NCBI RefSeq assembly: GCF_037038585.1
Contig: NC_092559.1
Coordinates: 24,166,488-24,230,487, forward strand
Length of the DNA: 64,000 bases
Direction: 5' to 3'
Origin: Patagioenas fasciata
Taxonomy: Eukaryota > Chordata > Aves > Columbiformes > Columbidae
Within the stretch, counting starts at the first letter, position 1. Each line of letters begins with the position of its first letter. A model generated the notes under the pieces. That model had not been told where the DNA came from. It searched no databases and worked only from the letters and a program-made list of their open reading frames with translations. This document shows positions 10,650 to 21,690 of the stretch, one piece after another. The position numbers and the translations under genes are program-made.

Positions 10650-11123
10650 CTAGAAGAACTTGTGTCCACTTGTCAAGGAGTTACTACAAACCAATTGCTC
10701 ATCCTCCTCAGTTTCTTTTTGACAACCTTTTCCAATTTCACAACCACTACAACAGGAATTTGTCTTTTTCTTTTTCTCATTTATCAAATATATTCCATTT
10801 CGATGCTTCGAACCAACTAACCCACATTTCCTTCTAGTGTCACAATCATTTCTAAGAGAGAAAAACAACTCCACATAAGGTACTTCATCCCACTTTTCTA
10901 ACTTTCTACAAAACAACATTAATTATAATATTGTGTTATATTGCAAAGACCTATTTTCTGGCCATTTTTCTTCATCTTCCAATTTATAAGCAGCCCACCA
11001 TTGATTACAATATCTTTTCAATTTATCCTTGCTTAGGGGGTCCCCTCCAAATTTTCTCAAATATTTTAAAATACATCCCAAGTGAGAACAAGGGGGTATT
11101 TCCTGTGAAGTAGCTGAACCCAT
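10650..11123 (-). pseudogene. gag: Gamma-like gag: matrix start
   Basis: The minus-strand frame starts at 11123 with MGSATSQEIPPCSHLG, where an N-terminal MG fits a myristoylation signal, followed by a WWAAYKLEDEEKWPENRSL block. It resumes in another frame at 10919-10650 (KWDEVPYVELFFSLRND). This is the general plan of a gamma-type matrix. A degenerate relative lies antisense at about 52660-52910. The mariner separates this part from the capsid part. Confidence 0.7.
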
Positions 11124-11173
11124 ATCAGTACTGAAAAGAAATTCTTAACCCCTCTGCTCCAACCCTCAGTTGG

Positions 11174-11824
11174 TGTCCTGGTTTTGTTAAAAACAAGTTT
11201 CTCTTTTAGTGAATTTGCCTGCCAACTAAAGCCTTCATATTAGCTGCATTTTTCTGAAAAGCCAGATACATGTTTTGGTAGACAATGCAATGGTATGCTA
11301 GGTCATTGATAAGAATGGATGAGAATGGATGCACATCTCGTGAGAGGGGCAACGAGAAACAGGTGACCAAAAAACTGACCAACTGAACTATTCCATCCAA
11401 TTCACATCATACTTCATATAAAAGTGGGAGATCACGAGGATCTTGCCCTTTTTCCTTATGGTCGACATTAGGAGAGGACCTTGCTAGTCGTCCCTGTGAA
11501 CTGAAGCCTAGTGACAGAGTGAATCCAGTTCCAGTTGGCTGCAGAGTCCAATCCAGGACTTCGGGTGCTGGCCCTGCAGTTGCTGAGACTTTCAAGATTG
11601 GTTTTGTATATTTTGTATTATTTTCCCTATTCTTATTAGTAGCATTAGTAAAACATCTTTAACTTTTCCAACTCTCTTCTCTCTGTTCTTTTTTTCCCTC
11701 CCAGTCACCTGTCCTTAGTGGGAAGGGGGGAGAGGGAGGGGCTGAAGAGGGAAGTGGGAGGAGAGAGGGGTTAACAATATATCTGCCACGGTTTTATTGT
11801 CACCCCGCAATCAAAACCTTGACA
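11174..11824 (+). mobile_element. Solo LTR, TCCTGGTTTTGTT family
   Basis: Starts TGTCCTGGTTTTGTTAAA and ends CCTTGACA. Flanks are GTTGG (11169-11173) and ATTGG (11825-11829), a 5-bp target duplication with one difference. Internal blocks match the copies at 4216, 22084 and 43137. It lies just upstream of the antisense gag start of the gamma-like ERV. Confidence 0.86.
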
Positions 11825-12135
11825 ATTGGCAAAGGGCCTCTCCCTTTGTCATGCATCTACATCTAGATGCATCTTGTGTCAAATGTCGGCTGCTTCCCAA
11901 TGTAACTTACTAACCCTCCCCTTCTCTTACCTCTTTAAAAATACCTCTATAATGTATTGCACCATTGTGTCGCTTACCGCCCGATGGTTGGAGAGGAGCC
12001 AGTGGAGGTCCTGATCAATAGGTCAATGCATGTTGGAGTCCTGCTCGGTCCATGTCTCCTTCTGTCAGAAGCAGTAAGACAGTCCAGGCAAAACCATTAC
12101 GACTGTCCCACCTGGGTTACCAGAAAATGTTGTCC

Positions 12136-12761
12136 CAAAAGGTGGGATGTATTAGATGTATTCCTGGGGTGTATTAGAAGGGGGGTGGTTAGTAGGTCCA
12201 GAGAGGTTCTCCTTCCCCTCTACTCTGCCCTGGTGAGTCCACATCTGGAATATTGTGTCCAGTTCTGGGCCCCTCAGTTCAAGAATGACAGGGAACTGCT
12301 GGAGAGAGTCCAGTGGAGGGCAACAAAGATGATTAAGGGAGTGGAGCATCTCCCTTATGAGGAAAGGCTGAGGGAGCTGGGTCTCTTTAGCTTGGAGGAG
12401 ACTGAGGGGTGATCTCATTAATGTTTATAAATATGTAAAGGGTGAGTGTCACGAGGATGGAGCCAGGTTCTTCTCTGCAACATCCAGTGCTAGGACAAGG
12501 GGTAATGGGTTCAAACTGGAACACAAGAGGTTCCACTTAAATTTGAGAAGAAACTTCTTCTCAGTAAGGGTAACAGAACACTGGAACAGGCTGCCCAGGA
12601 GAGTTGTGGAGTCTCCTACTCTGGAGACATTCAAAACCTACCTGGACACCTTCCTGTGTAACCTCAAATAGGTGTTCCTGCTCTGGCAGGGAGATTGGAC
12701 CAGATGATCTTTCGAGTTCCCTTCCAATCCCTAACATTCTGTGATTCTGTGATTCTGTGAT
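12136..12761 (+). mobile_element. CR1 3' end, 5'-truncated
   Basis: The first part encodes the ORF2 C-terminal region ([20 protein letters not shown], then [20 protein letters not shown]), broken by a stop after LEETEG. The 3' untranslated part contains the GACCAGATGATCTTTCGAGT block and ends in ATTCTGTGATTCTGTGATTC repeats at 12738-12761. A truncated 5' end with an intact 3' repeat is what target-primed CR1 insertion produces. Confidence 0.9.
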
Positions 12762-13352
12762 TGTTACCTGGTGTGCAGATACCAATTTATACATGGGGTC
12801 AAGGTATTTCCTTTATTTACAGTTCTGCACAGAAAAAGGTGCTAGGCAATCTTTCTCAAAGCTAGCACACTAGAAGTAGGCTGAGCTATGTATTTATACA
12901 TTTCAACTTTTAACTTTTAACTATTCCTAACATCTTCTGCATATTTATGCCTACTCAGAGTTCATTGGTCTAAACTTTGCTCTCTTTGGTTTAAAGGTAC
13001 AGTCCACTTTTATTCTTCTATGCATGCTCAGTGAATAGTGGGCTTTTCTGAGTTGGGGGCGTTTTTTGAGTCAGAGGTCAAGATCTTCCCCTGCTACCTT
13101 TACTTTTCCCCTAGTTCCTATAGCCTTTGTTTTGATCTTGGTAATTTCCCATCCTTTGGCCACCAAAACTTTGAATTCCTCATTTATCTTCCTTTTTATT
13201 CTTCACGGGAGAGTTAAATTTCAACCAAAAGGTTCAACCAAGTGAGCATCTCCACATAATACTAATCCCAAGGTCTAGGCAATCATAGAGCAGCAAAACT
13301 GATTCAAATTACTTATTCAACTATACCAAAATTCAAGATCTAAGACATCACA
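12762..13352 (-). mobile_element. Probable antisense LTR
   Basis: The plus strand starts TGTTACCTGG and ends GACATCACA, giving TG...CA ends. On the minus strand a TATA-like TGTATAAATACA lies near 12890 and an AATAAA signal near 12812-12817, in the right order for an LTR. It begins immediately after the CR1 3' repeats. No matching target duplication was found on the right, so it may be part of a truncated element. Confidence 0.5.
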
Positions 13353-14437
13353 CCCATGAGCAAAAAAAGAAATAGCTACCTAGCCGAGAGTGAGAGTGCC
13401 CATTCTTCCTCCTCCATCACCATGTGGGCATCCCCTGTATCATACCAGGAAGCATGAAAGCATCAGCAGTCCAGCTGCTGCTGGATCTGCTTCAAATGCT
13501 TTTTGGGTAAGCTAATGTTTTATATGCTTCAGCTTGGAGGTTTGGTCTATACCATTTAAATAAGCTAGTGGATCTGACAAAACTGCCAGAAAAAAAGATG
13601 ATGGCTGCAAGAGACAGCAATTTGCAGATGATAATGGCTGCCTAATGGTCCTTCAGCTCTTCCTGGCCACCTGTCCTGCCTAAGTGGTGCTCTCACCCAG
13701 CATATATCAGGCCTTAGCATGAACTGCGTTAGCCAAAATCTAAGCAGGAGTTGAGTGAGCAGTCGCACTCCACCAAATACGTTTGGCATAGACCAAACAT
13801 CTAGCAAACTCATTGCTTTGGTGAGTGGAGGAGGTACTGTTCCTCCTCTTGCCTCACTGAGGGTGAGGGTAGGGGAAAGTTTTGAGCGCTTAAACTGAAG
13901 TCTGGCTTCACAGTTTGTAATTGAGTAACAACTGATGGTACACACTTTCAACACGGCGAGATAAGTGCTAAATATGGATATACAAGCATACTAATAACAA
14001 AATAAAATAGAATACAATCCTACAATTATCATAGTATGTAACATAAGATGCAATATGCCAGTTGCAGATGGTGCATTAAAATGTCATGCCAGTGATGACT
14101 AGCAGATTGTTCAATTTCTGTTGCAATTCTGATAATTCATTCTTAGGCAGGAGCAATCATTTTGTTCCTGTTGTTCCACAGAACATCACAAAGTGACACC
14201 ATACATGTACAACTCTGCGATTGTCATACACTGAGTCTAAAACAAGTATCTGAGGATATATTACTGGAACATGGGTCTTATATTACTAAATGCTCAAGGC
14301 AGCACCATTCATGGTTTCTCCATTGTTCACATCCAGAAGTATCAATTAGATTGCCTTGGTTATCTATCAGTTTGCTTCCTTGAACTGGTGCCCATATTCT
14401 GTTAGCTACAACTATGGGAAACAGGCTATACTGGTAA
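13353..14437. other. Unassigned stretch
   Basis: I recognise no gene, LTR or CR1 here. The minus strand has a 129-codon open frame (13565-13954) without a motif I know, and the plus strand a 73-codon frame at 14162-14383. The base composition and scattered stops look like old intronic DNA or a decayed repeat. Confidence 0.4.
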
Positions 14438-14545
14438 ATCACAAAATCACAGAATGGTTAAGGTTGAAAGGGACCTCTGGAGATCATCTAGTCCAACCCA
14501 CCTACTAAAGCAGGTACACCAAGAGAAGATGGCACAGGAATGCAT
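14438..14545 (-). mobile_element. CR1 3' UTR fragment, antisense
   Basis: The sequence ATCACAAAATCACAGAATGG followed by GGACCTCTGGAGATCATCTAGTCCAACCC is the reverse complement of the CR1 3' tail, starting at the terminal repeat. Only about 100 bases remain before ERVL LTR sequence starts. Confidence 0.85.
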
Positions 14546-14700
14546 CTCTCGTTATTTTATTAAACTGCGTTTATCTCAATCCAAGTTTCTCCCTTCCCTT
14601 TTGACTCCCTGGTTGGGGGGGGGGGGTGGGGGGGGTGGGGGTGAGCGAGCAGCTATCATGGTTGTATTGCTAGCTCGAGTTAAAACATGACAGGCTTTTG

Positions 14701-14718
14701 TGGTGCCCAACATGAGGC
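14701..14718 (+). promoter_or_regulatory. Possible ERVL primer-binding site
   Basis: TGGTGCCCAACATGAGGC starts 8 bases after the LTR end (CATGACA at 14692). It begins with the TGG complementary to a tRNA CCA end. It fits no tRNA perfectly from memory; elongator Met is the nearest, with several mismatches. Confidence 0.45.
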
Positions 14719-14988
14719 TCAAAAACTGCTAAAATTTGGCACTAAAAAGAGGTAAAATTTAGAGATGTTGGTGTTCTTACTGCTGTGATGCAGATTCAAT
14801 TTTTTTGGCATGGTGCCAACTCATAGGGTTGAGATACAGGTCTGTGTACTTTGGACATCATCTAGTAGTATTAAAGCAGTTTGAATTATATTGGTTTAAA
14901 GATGCTGTGACATAAGTTGTATCAGCTGCTCTCTACAATGTGTTCTGCAGAACCTTATTTGTGCTGAGCATATTTCACTATTAGGTTC

Positions 14989-16640
14989 GTGCATTCTATT
15001 ACATCTGGAAACTGGATGATGATGATGATGTTTCTGTGTGTTTTGGCACTGTTGTATTTAGAGAAACCACTATTATATCTAGAGAAACCTCCAGTAGAGA
15101 TTAAAGAGAAATACATCTATGTGTTTTCCAATTGGATGAGCCAATCTATAGAAAAGCTAACTAACTATACCTTTCCTTTTACATTAGGACAGATTACAGA
15201 TGTTTTTGAGAGTTTTGAATATCCTTGGAGCTTTGACCATACTTTATTGGTATTGTCAGGTCTGCTGAATGTGTGTCAGTTGATGCCAGTGATAAGAGAG
15301 ATGATGTTTAATAGGAGGATTGCATCTATTCTAACTCCTGAGACTTATGTTCCATCTTCTCAAGCCTCAGCAACAGGCATGGTTATGGTTGCTGTCTGCC
15401 CCAAATGGGGGAAGGCAACTAAAACAGCTCCAACTCCTACACAGAGCAAGGCAGTGAAGGCTATAATAGCTACATTACCCACTACCCCACCCCAACTACT
15501 GCTTCTCCAGCCTCAAAGATTGACAAGGCAGCTCCAGCTCCTACACAGAGCGAAGCCGCCAAGGCCGTTACCTCCCTGACCGCAGACACTGTTGCTTCTC
15601 CAGCCTCATAGACCGACAACGCAGCTATTGCACCCCCCAACACTGTGCACTGCTACTGCTACTGCTGTAACCACAACAGCCACTGTAATTATGCCAATGT
15701 TGGTGACAGTCATTTAGACTCTGGAAATACATCAAGAGATTGTGAGCCCATATCGGCATCAGTTGCCAGTTGTAAGAAAGTCACAAGAAAGACTACTCAT
15801 GCTACAGATGATGGCAAAGGGCCAACACCAACCCAAGGGTCAGTGTCATCAGCACAAGGAGGAGAGGAAATGACTCAATCCTTTTCTCCAAGTGAGCTGA
15901 GAGATATGTGAAAAGATTTTAGTCATCATGAAGGAGAGAATGTTGTAACCTGGTTGCTCTGATGCTGGGATAACGGAGCTGAGAGTATGGAACTAGAAGG
16001 TGGGGAATCCAGGCAGTTGGGATCTCTGTCAAGGGATTCCACCCTTGATAGGGCAATTTCAAGAGAGAACATCTCCACCACCCTCTGGATCCGACTCCTG
16101 ACAGCTATGAAAGATTGTATATGTAAACCAGGGAAATGGAATACTATGGAGAGAAGTATCCAGTTCCTGAGAGAAATAGCTGTGCGGGAGATCATCTATT
16201 TTGAGCCAAACAGCCAAGAGGGGACAGACCCAGACAGAATCAATCGTACACGACCTTTGTGGCGCAGGTTTGTATGAAGCGCACCACCTGCATATGCTAA
16301 AGTCATTCACAGCAATGATCTGGTCAGCTGGAGGCAGACAAAGCATTTCTGATGTGATTAAGCAGCTTTGGGACTTTGAGGACAGCCTTGCTGGCTCTCT
16401 ACAGGCTTGTGTCTCGACCATGGAGAATCTGTGTGAAAAATCTGATGACCAGTTTGAAAAGCTGTTGCAGGAAATCAAAGAACTCAGAGAAGACAGGTTC
16501 CATTCACCACTTGCACATTTCAGCTATTAGGAGAAGGCATTTCCAATCTCAAGAGAGAGGACAGAGGCAGCCCAAAAAAGAGGTTCACTGAGGTTCTTCC
16601 TCTGTGAGCAGGGAGAAAACATGAGAAGGTGGCATAGAAG
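14989..16640 (+). pseudogene. gag: ERVL gag, broken
   Basis: The first part (14989-15579) is open but I see no domain in it. From 15880 on the class III gag signature is readable: SFSPSELRDM, a stop, then HHEGENVVTWLL, a stop, CWDNGAESMELEGGESRQLG and SLSRDSTLDRAISREN. Then comes KPGKWNTMERSIQFLREIAV and, after a shift, the ADQ/LWDFEDSLAGSLQACV block. The order agrees with the antisense copy at 62.7-63.9 kb. Multiple stops and shifts. Confidence 0.8.
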
Positions 16641-16687
16641 GCCTACCTCAGAACTTCAGGAATGAGTACATCAGTTAAAAGGAAAAA

Positions 16688-17047
16688 TGCAAGGGCGAAA
16701 AATCATGGACTCCACACAATCCAATATGAATTCAAGAGAAGCCATTTATTACAGAGACAAACCTCCTTATATATGCCGTTATTTCCTGATCACGCGTCCA
16801 CACTCCAAGCATGCATTAGCTGATTGGATATTGTCCATGTTCACGGGCTGTCCACGCGCCCGAGTCTCACTGCTAATAGGTCTGTTGATTTACACCACGT
16901 TGGGGCCTTGTTATTTCAGAGTTGCTTCTCTCCCATGGCAGGTCCTGTTCACAGCCTTGAAATTCCTGGCTGGTTCAGTAACAAATCTCCATCTAACAGC
17001 AACCCCTCCACAACTCAGCCTCAAGAAAATCCCTCAAATCTCCCACA
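16688..17047 (-). mobile_element. Solo LTR of the alpha/beta-like ERV family
   Basis: The plus strand starts TGCAAGGGCGAAAAATCATGG and ends ATCTCCCACA. The flanking 6-bp duplication GAAAAA (16682-16687 and 17048-17053) is perfect. It matches the LTRs at 19680-20057 and 49015-49347. A 6-bp duplication is usual for alpha- and betaretrovirus-like elements. It sits inside the gag-protease spacer of the ERVL. Confidence 0.9.
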
Positions 17048-17214
17048 GAAAAACTCCTAGGAATATGGCTGATCCAATTTACAAAAGGAGCAGAAGAGAT
17101 TCTGATCCTCTTGAAGGAACCTCTAATTTGTACACAGAGACTGTGCATAACACACATTAGAGGGGTCCTGCGTCCAGCCAGGCCGAGGAAAGGAACAACA
17201 GAGTTTATTGGACT

Positions 17215-19059
17215 GTGCAGATACAATGGCCTGGTACAACACGCCTCAAGGAGTACAAACCTTTGGTGGACACTGGTGCTCAGTGCACGATAATCCCCTC
17301 AAACTATAAAGGAACACAATCCATCAGTATTTCTGGAGTGACTGGGGGATCCCAGGAACTGACTGTTGTAGAGGCTGAAATGAGCCTAACTGGAAAAAAC
17401 TGGCAAAAGCATCCCATTGTGACTGTCTCACATGCTCCATGCATCCTTGGAATAGACTGCCTCAGGAGAGGGTATTTTAAGGACCCAAAAGGGTATCAGT
17501 ATGCATTTGGCATAGCAGCCATAGACACTGAGAATATGAAACAGCTGTCGACTTTGCCTGGTCTCTCAGAGGACCTTTCTGTTGTAGGACTGCTGATGGT
17601 TGACGACCAACAGGTGCCAATTGCTACCATGACGGTGCATCACCGGCAATATCGCACAAATAGAGACTCTTTGATTCCTATCCAGAAGCTGATCCGTCAA
17701 CTGGAAAGCCAGGGTGTGATCAGTAAGACTCGCTCACCTTTTAATAGCCCAATTTGGCCAGTGCGTAAGTCTAGTGACAAGTGGAGACTAACTGTAGACT
17801 ATCGTGGCCTGAATGAAGTTATGCTCAAGTGGAAGAGAAGAGTATATAGATCATGGAAGGAGGGGCTGACCACTTGGGGAGAATATAAGGCTGTTGTCAG
17901 AGGGTGTAGGGAGGCAACTAGGAAAACTAAGGCCTCCTTAGAATTAAACCTTGTGAGAGGGGTCAAGGACAACGGGAAGAGCTTTTTCAAATACGTGGCA
18001 GATAAAACTAACACCAGAACCAATGTAGGTAAACTGATGAATGAGGTGGGTGCCCTGGTGACAGAAGATACAGAGAAGGCACAGTTACTGAATGCCTTCT
18101 TTGTCTCTGTCTACTCTGCCAGAGGCTGTCCTGAGGAGCCCCGTACTGCTGAGGCCCCAGAGGAAGTCAGGACAATGGAGGAGTTTGCCTCGTTTGATGA
18201 GGACTGGGTTAGGGAGCAGTTATGCAATCTGGACATCCATAAATCCATGGGTCCGGATGGGATGCATCCGTGGGTGCTGAGGGAGCTGGCTGAGGTCATT
18301 GCTGGACCGCTCTCCATCATCTTTGCTAGGTCTTGGGTAACAGGAGAGGTGCCTGAGGACTGCAGGAAAGCAGATGTCACTCCAGTGTTCAAAAAGGGCA
18401 AGAAGGAGGACCTGGGTAACTATAGACCAGTCAACCTCACCTCCATCCCTGGGAAACTGATGGAACTACTTATCCTTGGTATCATCTCAAAGCATATCAG
18501 AGATAATAGGGTCATTAGGGGCAGTCAACATGGCTTCAGCAAAGGGAAGTTGTGCTTGACCAACCTCATTGACTTTTATGAGGACCTAACAAGATGGATG
18601 GATGATGGCAGAGAGGTGGACGTGGTCTACCTTGACTGGAATAAGGCATTTGACACAGTCTCCCACAGTATCCTCACAGCTAAATTGAGGGAGTGCAGTC
18701 TGGATGATCGGGTAGTGAGGTGGACTGTGAAGTGGCTGAAGGGAAGAAGCCAGAGAGTCATGGTCAATGGGGTGGAGTCTAGTTGGAGGCCTGTATCTAG
18801 TGAAGTGCCTCAGGGGTCAGTACTGGGGCCTGTATTATTCAATATATTCATCAACGATTTGGAGGAGGGAATAGAGTGTACTATCAGCAAGTTTGCTGAT
18901 GACACCAAGCTGGGAGGAGTCACTGACACACCAGAAGGCCGCACCGCCATCCAGCGAGACCTGGACAGGCTGGAGAGTTGGGCAGGGAAAAATTTAATGA
19001 AATATAACAAGAGCAAGTCTTGCATCTGGGTAGGAACAACCCAACTACATTCCATGTAG
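17215..19059 (+). CDS. Chimeric open frame: ERVL protease / RT start fused to CR1 RT
   Basis: A 614-codon uninterrupted frame, the longest of its kind outside the young provirus. Residues about 1-200 are ERVL: aspartic protease ([15 protein letters not shown], then [13 protein letters not shown]) and the beginning of the ERVL reverse transcriptase ([25 protein letters not shown]). At base 17823 it continues in frame into CR1 ORF2 at the connector before the RT ([14 protein letters not shown]), through [33 protein letters not shown] and [13 protein letters not shown] to [10 protein letters not shown] with both catalytic Asp residues. It ends soon after the CR1 is cut. The start used is simply the first ATG; the ERVL protease frame begins slightly upstream. 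Whether it is ever translated is unknown. Confidence 0.6.
   Translation: MQIQWPGTTRLKEYKPLVDTGAQCTIIPSNYKGTQSISISGVTGGSQELTVVEAEMSLTGKNWQKHPIVTVSHAPCILGIDCLRRGYFKDPKGYQYAFGIAAIDTENMKQLSTLPGLSEDLSVVGLLMVDDQQVPIATMTVHHRQYRTNRDSLIPIQKLIRQLESQGVISKTRSPFNSPIWPVRKSSDKWRLTVDYRGLNEVMLKWKRRVYRSWKEGLTTWGEYKAVVRGCREATRKTKASLELNLVRGVKDNGKSFFKYVADKTNTRTNVGKLMNEVGALVTEDTEKAQLLNAFFVSVYSARGCPEEPRTAEAPEEVRTMEEFASFDEDWVREQLCNLDIHKSMGPDGMHPWVLRELAEVIAGPLSIIFARSWVTGEVPEDCRKADVTPVFKKGKKEDLGNYRPVNLTSIPGKLMELLILGIISKHIRDNRVIRGSQHGFSKGKLCLTNLIDFYEDLTRWMDDGREVDVVYLDWNKAFDTVSHSILTAKLRECSLDDRVVRWTVKWLKGRSQRVMVNGVESSWRPVSSEVPQGSVLGPVLFNIFINDLEEGIECTISKFADDTKLGGVTDTPEGRTAIQRDLDRLESWAGKNLMKYNKSKSCIWVGTTQLHSM
17823..19046 (+). 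mobile_element. CR1 RT fragment, truncated at both ends
   Basis: The left edge falls at CR1 connector sequence (CTCAAGTGGAAGAGAAGAG) and the right edge soon after the NLMKYNK block, followed by a short deletion and CTGGGTAGGAACAACCC. No CR1 3' tail exists. Because CR1 insertion yields intact 3' ends, the right edge must be a later break; it is joined directly to antisense gag of another ERV. Confidence 0.88.
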
Positions 19060-19387
19060 TTACCAATGATTTAACTTCTTTATCTCCATTGCTGAATTTA
19101 TCCCATAATTTCTGCCCTATATCGTCCCAAAGTTCAAGTTTAAGTTTTGAGTCACTAAAGCTCATAACAGTCTTTTCAGATTTTAGTTGCTTCAGTGTAG
19201 TAATCATCAGTTTCCAGGAGGTTACAAGGCCGAGAATATCTTTTTCACTGCGACTAATTGCCTTCCACAACACAGTTCCCACTTTTTCCCAAATCTCTGT
19301 TTGAAAAGCTCCTAACTGATCAGCAGGAAACCCATTGCCTCTGCACCAGATTAATAGTCTTTTGAGGTTACTCTCCTCATACTTCAC
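19050..19387 (-). pseudogene. gag: gag N-terminal (matrix) fragment
   Basis: Minus-strand frame starting MKYEESNLKRLLIWCRGNG, followed by EIWEKVGTVLWKAISRSEKD and a Leu/Lys-rich helical stretch. It matches 54325-54594 residue for residue apart from a few changes. This looks like the matrix of an avian alpha/beta-type ERV. It is open for about 110 codons and then fuses to CR1-derived sequence. Confidence 0.78.
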
Positions 19388-19659
19388 CCCTCTCTTAGAA
19401 TATGCGAGAGGAGCCGCAGTATTTCTTCTTCTTCTTTAAAAATATTCTGCCCCATCTCCTCTCGCCCCCAGCTGTTCACCTCTTTGGGTGTCTGTTGCAA
19501 TGATATCAGATCCTTTATCCCTCCTCTGTTGCTTCTGTAGCGATCAATCAGGAGTCACGCTGCCTGCAGACTGCGTCCCGGTCACAGTCCGGCCGCGCCG
19601 TTCCAGCTGGGGCTCTCTCCCCGCAGTGGTCATCCCCCTTCCGTAAATTCTCCTTATGG

Positions 19660-19677
19660 ATCATGTTGGGGTCACCA
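19660..19677 (-). promoter_or_regulatory. tRNA-Trp-type primer-binding site
   Basis: The minus strand reads TGGTGACCCCAACATGAT, 16 of 18 bases like the tRNA-Trp-complementary site used by avian alpharetroviruses as I recall it. The two differences are G-to-A in former CpG positions. It lies two bases after the LTR end. Confidence 0.8.
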
Positions 19678-19679
19678 CT

Positions 19680-20057
19680 TGCGAGGGCGAAAAATCATGG
19701 ACTCCACACAATCCAATATGAATTCAAGCGAAGCCATTTATTACAGAAACAAGCCTCCTTATATATGCAGTTATTTCCTGATCACGCGTCCACACTCCAA
19801 GCATGCATTAGTTGATTGGATATTGTCCATATTCACGAGCTGTCCATGCGCCCAAGTCACTGCTAATAGGTCTGTTGATTTACATCTTCTTGAGGCCCTG
19901 TTATTGTAGAACTGCCTCACTCCCACAGCAGGTCTTGTTTTCAGCTTTCGAGCTGACCTTGAAATTCCTTTGAGCCTGGTTAGTTCAGAAATAATTCTCC
20001 ATCTAATAGAAACCCATCCACACAACAACCTCAAGAAAATCCCTCACATCTCTCACA
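19680..20057 (-). mobile_element. 5' LTR of the antisense alpha/beta-like ERV
   Basis: The plus strand starts TGCGAGGGCGAAAAATCATGG and ends ATCTCTCACA (378 bp). Contains a TATA-like TATATAAGGAGG on the minus strand (near 19757) and the conserved GATCACGCGTCCACACTCCAA block shared with the copies at 16688 and 49015. Confidence 0.88.
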
Positions 20058-20407
20058 GGTAATTGCTCCATAATACCATACACCATACTAACAGTATTCA
20101 GTAAGTACCTTTCAGGTCAATGAAGAATGAACTTCAACAAAACTGAAGAAAGCCCAGCAATCATGAAACCAGAGCTGTCTTCAACAACTGGCATCCAGCC
20201 ACCTCCTCAGGGTTGACACCTTTGACCTGCAAACCACAGGCATGAACTACATCAGATACACAAGCTATGAGTTCCAGATGTAGCATGCCACAATGCAACA
20301 CTCCAACATGGCACTCCATCTTTCTTGCCCCAGGAGACCATCTTGACAGACAGAATACAAAGTCACAGACTAAGTGGACTTAATGAACATTTTAGAGGGA
20401 TGAGATG

Positions 20408-20952
20408 ATGCTGTGGACTAAGGGAATAATATCTATGTGCACATATATATATAAAGTTGTAGTAATTAACTGAAATGTATTGGTAAGTCTAAGACCTGAG
20501 CATGACAGAAAAGGTATAGAATAAGGGGTGGAATATACTGAATCTCTCGCTGCCAGGAGTGTGACAGTCTGGGGCACTCTCGGTTCTCTCTGGACCACAC
20601 GATTTGGTGCTATTGTGTTTAGGGAGTGAGCTGCTGTCCGGGACAGGGGGAGGTTTTGGCGCAGACTGTGGTCGGGAGGAGGCGAGCTGCAGCCACATGG
20701 TGAGAGATTGTGTTGTGTATCCATCGCTTTGTGTGTTCTTTCACTATTGTCATTGTTATTGTTGTGGGTTTTGTTTTGCTTTGTTTTGTTTTGTTTTCTC
20801 TGTTCCGTTAAACTGTCCTCATCCCATCCCACAAGTTTTGCCTTTTGTTTCCTGATTCTCCTCCTCATCCTACCAGGGCAGGGAAGGGGTGAGTAAGTGG
20901 CACATGGTTTTAGTTGCTGGCTGGGGGTGGAACTGGGGCTAAACTGCGACAC
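20408..20952 (+). mobile_element. 3' LTR of the ERVL-like provirus
   Basis: Ends GGGCTAAACTGCGACA and contains a TATA-like CATATATATATAAAG (20436-20451) and a run of GTTTTGTTTTGCTTTGTTTT repeats (20768-20797). The purine-rich TTTAGAGGGATGAGA just before it fits a polypurine tract. The start is approximate. The terminal region aligns with the 5' LTR remnant at 14546-14692. 20058-20407 upstream is the ERVL 3' internal part, without an env I can see. Confidence 0.7.
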
Positions 20953-21253
20953 TGCAAATTTTGTTTACCTGGACTTTAATAAAGCTTTTAACACTTTCCC
21001 ACAGCATTCTCCTGGAGAAACTGTCTGGTCATGGCTTGGATGGGCATATTCTTCTCTGGATAAAAATCTGGTTGGATGGCTGGGCCCAATGAGTTGTGGT
21101 AAATGGAGTTAAATCCAGTTGGTGGCCAGTCACAAGTGGTAATCCCCAGGGCTCAATATTGGGGCCAGTTCTGTTTAATATCTTTATCAGTGATCTGGAT
21201 GAGGGGATTGAGTGCACTCTAAGTAAGTTTGCAGACGCCACCAAGTTGGGTGG
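20953..21253 (+). mobile_element. CR1 RT fragment
   Basis: Reads VYLDFNKAF-like, then [17 protein letters not shown] (in pieces) and ends in the middle of the FADD region ([10 protein letters not shown], one catalytic Asp replaced by Ala). Both ends are cut: left by the ERVL LTR, right by a probable LTR at 21254. Confidence 0.85.
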
Positions 21254-21690
21254 TGTCACATACATACCTTGACTCAGATTCGCTGATCCCCTTGGTTGGA
21301 ATATACTCAATACCTGAAGTCCATAAACAAAGGCTTTTATTTTGTGGCTCAGCTCACATGGCAAATAATTTGCTAATAGAAAGATTTACAATGCTTGTGG
21401 GGTTTATACTTTACATGACTTATTACTTATTAAAAATAAAAGCAAAAGAATAAAGAGAGAGGGAGAAAAAGAGATATCACCACTCTCAGATCCCACAATG
21501 TGTATGATGGGTGAAATAGTCCTCTGGTTCTCAGATTCCACTATGAGAATGATGGGCAAAGTAGTCCTCCAGTGGTGGGTGCGCTGCCAGTGCTTGTATA
21601 TGTCAAGTTCTTGCTTCCGGATTGCTTGCTTACATAATCCTTGATCTTCTGCACAGATGCCACTGTGGGTGTTGGTCGCAAAAAGTGGAA
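21254..21690 (-). mobile_element. Probable antisense LTR fragment
   Basis: Begins TGTCACATAC directly at the point where the CR1 stops. On the minus strand AAAATAAAAG near 21337 could be a poly(A) signal. The right end is not defined and no target duplication was found. The call rests on position and TG start only. Confidence 0.35.

Larger units (their letters stand above)
8045..12135 (-). mobile_element. Gamma-like (class I) ERV remnant, antisense
   Basis: Minus-strand order from right to left: leader-like sequence (11830-12135), gag matrix with an MG start (11123), capsid, a zinc-finger nucleocapsid (about 8400-8460) and the beginning of protease (about 8150-8250, ATHSVVAN...IGATGKKTLRPF). 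A mariner element (9352-10629) and a solo LTR (11174-11824) have inserted into it. The left edge abuts the 3' end of CR1 A at 8041. No pol or LTR belonging to it was identified with certainty. Confidence 0.72.
19047..20057 (-). mobile_element. 5' part of an antisense alpha/beta-like ERV
   Basis: On the minus strand the order is LTR (20057-19680), two spacer bases, a tRNA-Trp-type primer-binding site (19677-19660), leader, and gag (from 19387). The gag is cut at about 19047 where it meets CR1. The gag and leader are nearly identical in wording to 54240-54782. Just right of the LTR, ERVL sequence resumes, so that edge looks like the original insertion edge. Confidence 0.85.
14546..20952 (+). 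mobile_element. ERVL-like provirus, nested and rearranged
   Basis: The 5' LTR is reduced to its last 150 bases (to 14692), followed by a primer-binding-site-like block, gag (14989-16640), protease and the start of reverse transcriptase (to 17822). From there a CR1 piece (17823-19046) and the 5' part of an antisense alpha/beta-like ERV (19047-20057) stand in place of most of pol. ERVL 3' sequence and a 3' LTR follow (20058-20952). The ends of the 5' and 3' LTRs are recognisably the same sequence. A solo LTR (16688-17047) also lies inside. Gag and protease match those of the antisense ERVL at 58.7-64 kb. Confidence 0.8.

Noticed and set aside
13565..13954. 129-codon minus-strand frame as a possible gene
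   Set aside because: No motif, no family I recognise, flanked by repeat remnants.
14614..14641. G-run as a functional quadruplex or telomere-like tract
   Set aside because: It lies in a decayed ERVL LTR end and looks like a homopolymer expansion; nothing else supports a function.
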